A stretch of DNA of 64,000 bases from positions 48,689,932 to 48,753,931 of the forward strand of contig CM045760.1 of the NCBI GenBank assembly GCA_025200525.1, read 5' to 3'. This stretch comes from Camellia lanceoleosa. Its lineage: Eukaryota; Streptophyta; Magnoliopsida; Ericales; Theaceae. Numbering within the stretch: position 1 is the stretch's first letter; every line of letters starts with the position of its first letter. Positions 61,184-64,000 of this stretch are shown here, one piece after another. A program made the translations under genes and the position numbers. Below the pieces are notes generated by a model. That model ran no database searches. It was not told the DNA's origin and saw only the letters and a list, made by a program, of their open reading frames with translations.

Positions 61184-61598
61184 TCAAGCTCGAGAGGCCC
61201 TCTTCTTCCTCTTCCTCGGAAGAGACTCGAGAGCACTATCTCCATCAGCACCGCTGTCAGAATTCGACTCTAAACCAGAGCCGGTATCATCTCTGCTTCT
61301 CGTCTCAGAGCTCACCTCGGCGTCACCTCCGCTCTCGGATTTTGGGTTAGTATCATCTCCACTCTCGGATGACTCAGAATGCTGACTCACTGCCTCATCG
61401 AAGTCACTAGTCTCAGCGTCATCATTGCTCAAAATGGGCTCTGAAGGACTGCTCTAACCTCCAGTGCCTCTATCTTTGCCTTGACCGCGGCTCATATCTT
61501 GGCCACGAGCTAAGGCCTGTCTCTCTCTCCTCCATGTTCTTTGGAGGTGTCTTGCTTCAAGTTGCCGCTGCCGTTGGTGCCATCGGTGTAGATGGAAT
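61184..61598 (-). pseudogene. Last exon of the PMD gene: basic then acidic-serine tail
   Basis: After the acceptor TTTTTTCCAG the frame reads FHLHRWHQRQRQLEARHLQR and an arginine/glutamine/glycine-rich stretch to a TAG at 61454. In the same frame it continues SSPSEPILSNDDAETSDF, a serine/Asp/Glu-rich run of about 60 residues, and the basic end PRKRKKRASRA before a stop at 61184. The join from exon 5 does not keep this frame as the sequence stands, so an indel or a different splice site is likely. Confidence 0.6.
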
Positions 61599-64000
61599 CT
61601 GGAAAAAACAGTTGTCAACATATCAGCTACAGTGTCTGTATCAGATACATGCATAGTATGAAGAATAAGTGTCATACAAAAATTAGATATAGTATGAGTA
61701 CAGTGTGTGAATGCAGTGTGCCAATAAAGTGTATTAGTGCAGTTTGGGAAAGGCTACGGTTAAAATGCCGATGTATCAGTGGAAATATAATAGCGTGATG
61801 CACAAACAAAGTTAGTATGAAATGCATGTTGAACTAAAGGAAATTACCTGGATACCGTCGAGACCAAGCAGCATCTCGCTCCTTTGTACCATACCCATCA
61901 GAGAAGCCACCAGCTCGAGAAGGCTCAATGTATACTTTATAGATGCCTGCAAGTGTGTTTAGGTGATCAATGTTTGGAATAAACATATCTAAAATGGAAA
62001 TGCGGGGGTGCAAATTGTAAAGTGTGGTCTATACCTGGGACGAGCCTTGAACTCCGACATACTCATGCCATGTCTCTGCTGGCTCGATCGGAACTTAGTA
62101 AGCTGTCCCAGTTGGCCACCAGGATGTGAGCGCGGTGAGAAGCTCCGGCCAAGAGATAGGTTGCTCAATGAAAGGAGCCCCTCTAGTATGGGCCCTAGTC
62201 GCTCGAGTTGCCTTGCCCGCCACAGGAGCCCCTGCTCCTTCATTTGCATGAGCGCTCATCAGAGAGGGCATAAGGTGGGTCTAAATAAATGTCGTGTAAT
62301 CGCCCTCTCCTCTGAACAAGTCAACGTCTAGGCCTACTATGAACTGTATGACTGCGTCAACTAATAGGCTATCTGCTGTCCTTATAGACTCTGAAGTGGC
62401 ATCGGAACGATTGGATCAAGTAAGCCCATAGTCTGGTATACGAACCTTTCGCTCAAAAACCAAGCTTGGTAGACTAGGCCCTCCAGCAAAATTCGGAAGC
62501 GTAATGTGCCCCAAGCTCCAGCATACTGGTCTCTCACCCCAGCCAGCATCATGGCCTAGGGCTACCACGTGATCTGTAAACAGAGAATGTACAGATTGTT
62601 AGTTGTCGTCAGTTGCCAAGGTATGAATCAGAGCAGTGTTAAAGCAAAAATGACTGTGAGTTTTGGGTTACCTCGGCGGCGACCACTATATCAAAGTAAT
62701 GGCGGAAGAAAGAGAAAGTCTCACAACTCTGGCGCCGATATCAACCATCGTATCGTCTCATGTAGGGAACAACAAGGAGGAGCTCCTCCATAGGCTCTGG
62801 AGTGAGGGCTGGAAAATATGAATAAACCCATAGCTGCAAAGAAAGCACACATCATGAACAAATATAAAAAGTCCAAAGAAGAAAGCACAGAGCATGAACA
62901 GATATAGAAAGTGCAAAGCAGAAAGCACAAATGTTGAACAGATATAAGCCAGAAAATGTGAAGAAGAAAGTGTAAAGTGCAAAGAGGAAATCGAAATGCA
63001 TACGTCCCAAGCTCGCAAGTAGCCTTCAATCCGCTATTCCCTCAGGCGGGAGATGAAGCTCATATAGTTATAAAGGTTGGAGAGGCCAGCTCCGCCCCAG
63101 TCATAGAATCGCACTCGGGGAAAGGTCACCAGGGCACTCAACAGATATAAACCTACGGTGTTCCAATTATTCAAAAATAAGGTGGTATCGAGGACAAACA
63201 TTAGAAAGCCGCAGGCGTACTGCTCCATCTCCTCCAGTGTCTCAGGCTCGCTCCTGCGGAACTGTTCGGCGAACCAACTGTATCTCACAATGGCTAGCCG
63301 GTACAGAGGTGGGTGCGCTCCCAATAGGTGGATCCAAACAACCTCTCATTCGCCCATGTCTGTGTCAAAAGGGATCGGATCACCCCCTACTCCTAAGCCT
63401 GTGATCATGGCGAAATCATAGGGAGTCATTGTCATCTCCCCGATAGTAAAGAGGTAGAAAGAGTTGGTGGTGTCCCACCACCTCTCCATTAGCGCTCTTA
63501 GAAAGGGATGGCTCGCTATGACGCGTGTCAGTTCAAAGCAGAAAAGGCCGAAGCCAGCTTCATCGACAATGTCACGGACCTCGATAGGGAGCTCATCATA
63601 CCAGTCCCTCGCTGTCATCGCTCCGTACCCCTTGTAGGCACGGAAGTCTCCCTGTGGCAGAGAAAAAGAGTAAATCAAGTAGTGATGAATGAACAATGAG
63701 ATAAAAGGCAGTGCAAGAAATGCAGTTAAAGAAAATGTAGGAATGCATGAAAACAAAGTTCATACCTCAGTAGCGCTAGAAGAAATGTGGGAGTCCAGCT
63801 CTCTCAGCAAGAGGTCCTCTGGTATGTCGTGAGCAAAATCGCCAAAATGCCTGGTGCTGCCAGGCGGTAATATGTGTGTGCGAGGATGATATGTTGCCGG
63901 ATTGAAGGGCTGCACTCTCAATGGTAACGGCTCTAGCTCAAATTCTAGAGTGAACTCTGCCTCAAAGTCAGCCTCAATGCCCTCTGCTGCCTTATTGACC
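61184..64000 (-). pseudogene. Antisense, spliced plant mobile domain (PMD, MAIN/MAIL-like) gene, decayed and partial
   Basis: Read right to left, the inferred exons are over 64000-63766, 63651-63004, 62833-62672, 62573-62035, 61946-61848 and 61598-61184. All five introns begin GT and end AG (114, 170, 98, 88 and 249 bp). Exons 1, 2 and 3 are whole codons (78 complete codons visible, then 216 and 54) and join in frame. The PMD signature lies in exon 2 (FYLFTIGEMTMTPYDFAMIT, FYDWGGAGLSNLYNYMS), exon 3 (LWVYSYFPALTPEPM) and exon 4 (GAWGTLRFRILLEGLVYQAW, AETWHEYVGVQGSSQ). The tail is serine/acid-rich and ends PRKRKKRASRA, a nuclear-localisation-like cluster. Lesions: TGA 63346, TAG 63034, TGA 62741, TAG 62562 and 62556, TAG 62281, TAA 62095, TAG 61454, and a frameshift near 62390. 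The 5' end is outside the window. Host MAIN/MAIL proteins are nuclear and act in transposon silencing. Confidence 0.82.

Larger units (their letters stand above)
38590..64000 (+). mobile_element. Element B: degenerate autonomous-type Tat retrotransposon, runs off the right edge
   Basis: The order is 5' LTR, decayed tRNA-Arg-like primer site, leader, gag, protease, reverse transcriptase, RNase H, archaeal-type RNase H, truncated integrase and 3' untranslated region. Element 2 is nested at 50608-59515, and an antisense plant-mobile-domain gene follows. No 3' LTR is in the window, so assigning 61184-64000 to B is an inference from continuity. Leader, gag and 3' UTR are shared with element A. Confidence 0.75.

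Noticed and set aside
62569..62793. Plus-strand frame across the PMD exon 3/4 region
   Set aside because: It overlaps spliced minus-strand coding sequence with clear PMD motifs and itself shows no domain.

Overview
This is nuclear DNA from a flowering plant. I see no prokaryotic gene organisation, no rRNA or tRNA gene, and no clearly functional host gene. Almost all of the window is LTR retrotransposon sequence nested in older retrotransposon sequence, set in an AT-rich background with MITE-like hairpins and microsatellites. The species cannot be named from the sequence.

Layout. Positions 1-1738 hold two pieces of Tat-type (Ty3/gypsy) LTR joined in opposite orientations. Positions 1739 to about 3130 look like the 3' end of a Ty1/copia element, and 3131-7169 is AT-rich intergenic DNA. 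From 7170 to 36003 there is a three-level nest. A solo chromovirus-type LTR (target duplication GAGAG) is split by a minus-strand chromovirus of the Tekay/Del type (element 1, about 8279-34333). The 3' LTR of element 1 is in turn split by a non-autonomous Tat/Ogre-like element (element A, 10122-26452, target duplication CTTGC). Element A has two 4.2-kb LTRs, a primer binding site, a polypurine tract, a decayed gag and large tandem-repeat arrays, but no pol.

From 36004 there is one CACTA transposon end, then a copia element with a short LTR and a decayed gag. That gag is interrupted at 38590 by a second Tat element (element B), which runs past the right edge of the window. B has its own 3.3-kb LTR, a degenerate gag, a protease, a reverse transcriptase, two RNase H domains (the second is the archaeal-type RNase H that marks the Tat lineage) and a truncated integrase. 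Its 3' region is split by a young minus-strand chromovirus (element 2, 50608-59515, target duplication GTAAG) with long gag and pol reading frames.

The most interesting part is 61184-64000. On the minus strand, antisense to element B, lies a spliced but decayed gene for a plant mobile domain (PMD, MAIN/MAIL-like) protein. At least five exons are bounded by GT-AG introns that keep the frame through the first joins, and a sixth carries an acidic, serine-rich tail ending in a nuclear-localisation-like basic cluster. PMD proteins of the MAIN/MAIL1 group act in transposon silencing and gene expression in Arabidopsis, so an antisense PMD gene carried by a retrotransposon is a candidate element-encoded interaction with host silencing.

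Across the window, most premature stops read as CAG or CAA to TAG or TAA, CGA to TGA, and TGG to TAG or TGA. This is the pattern expected from deamination of methylated cytosines in silenced transposons. Comparing elements A and B shows several of these changes directly.
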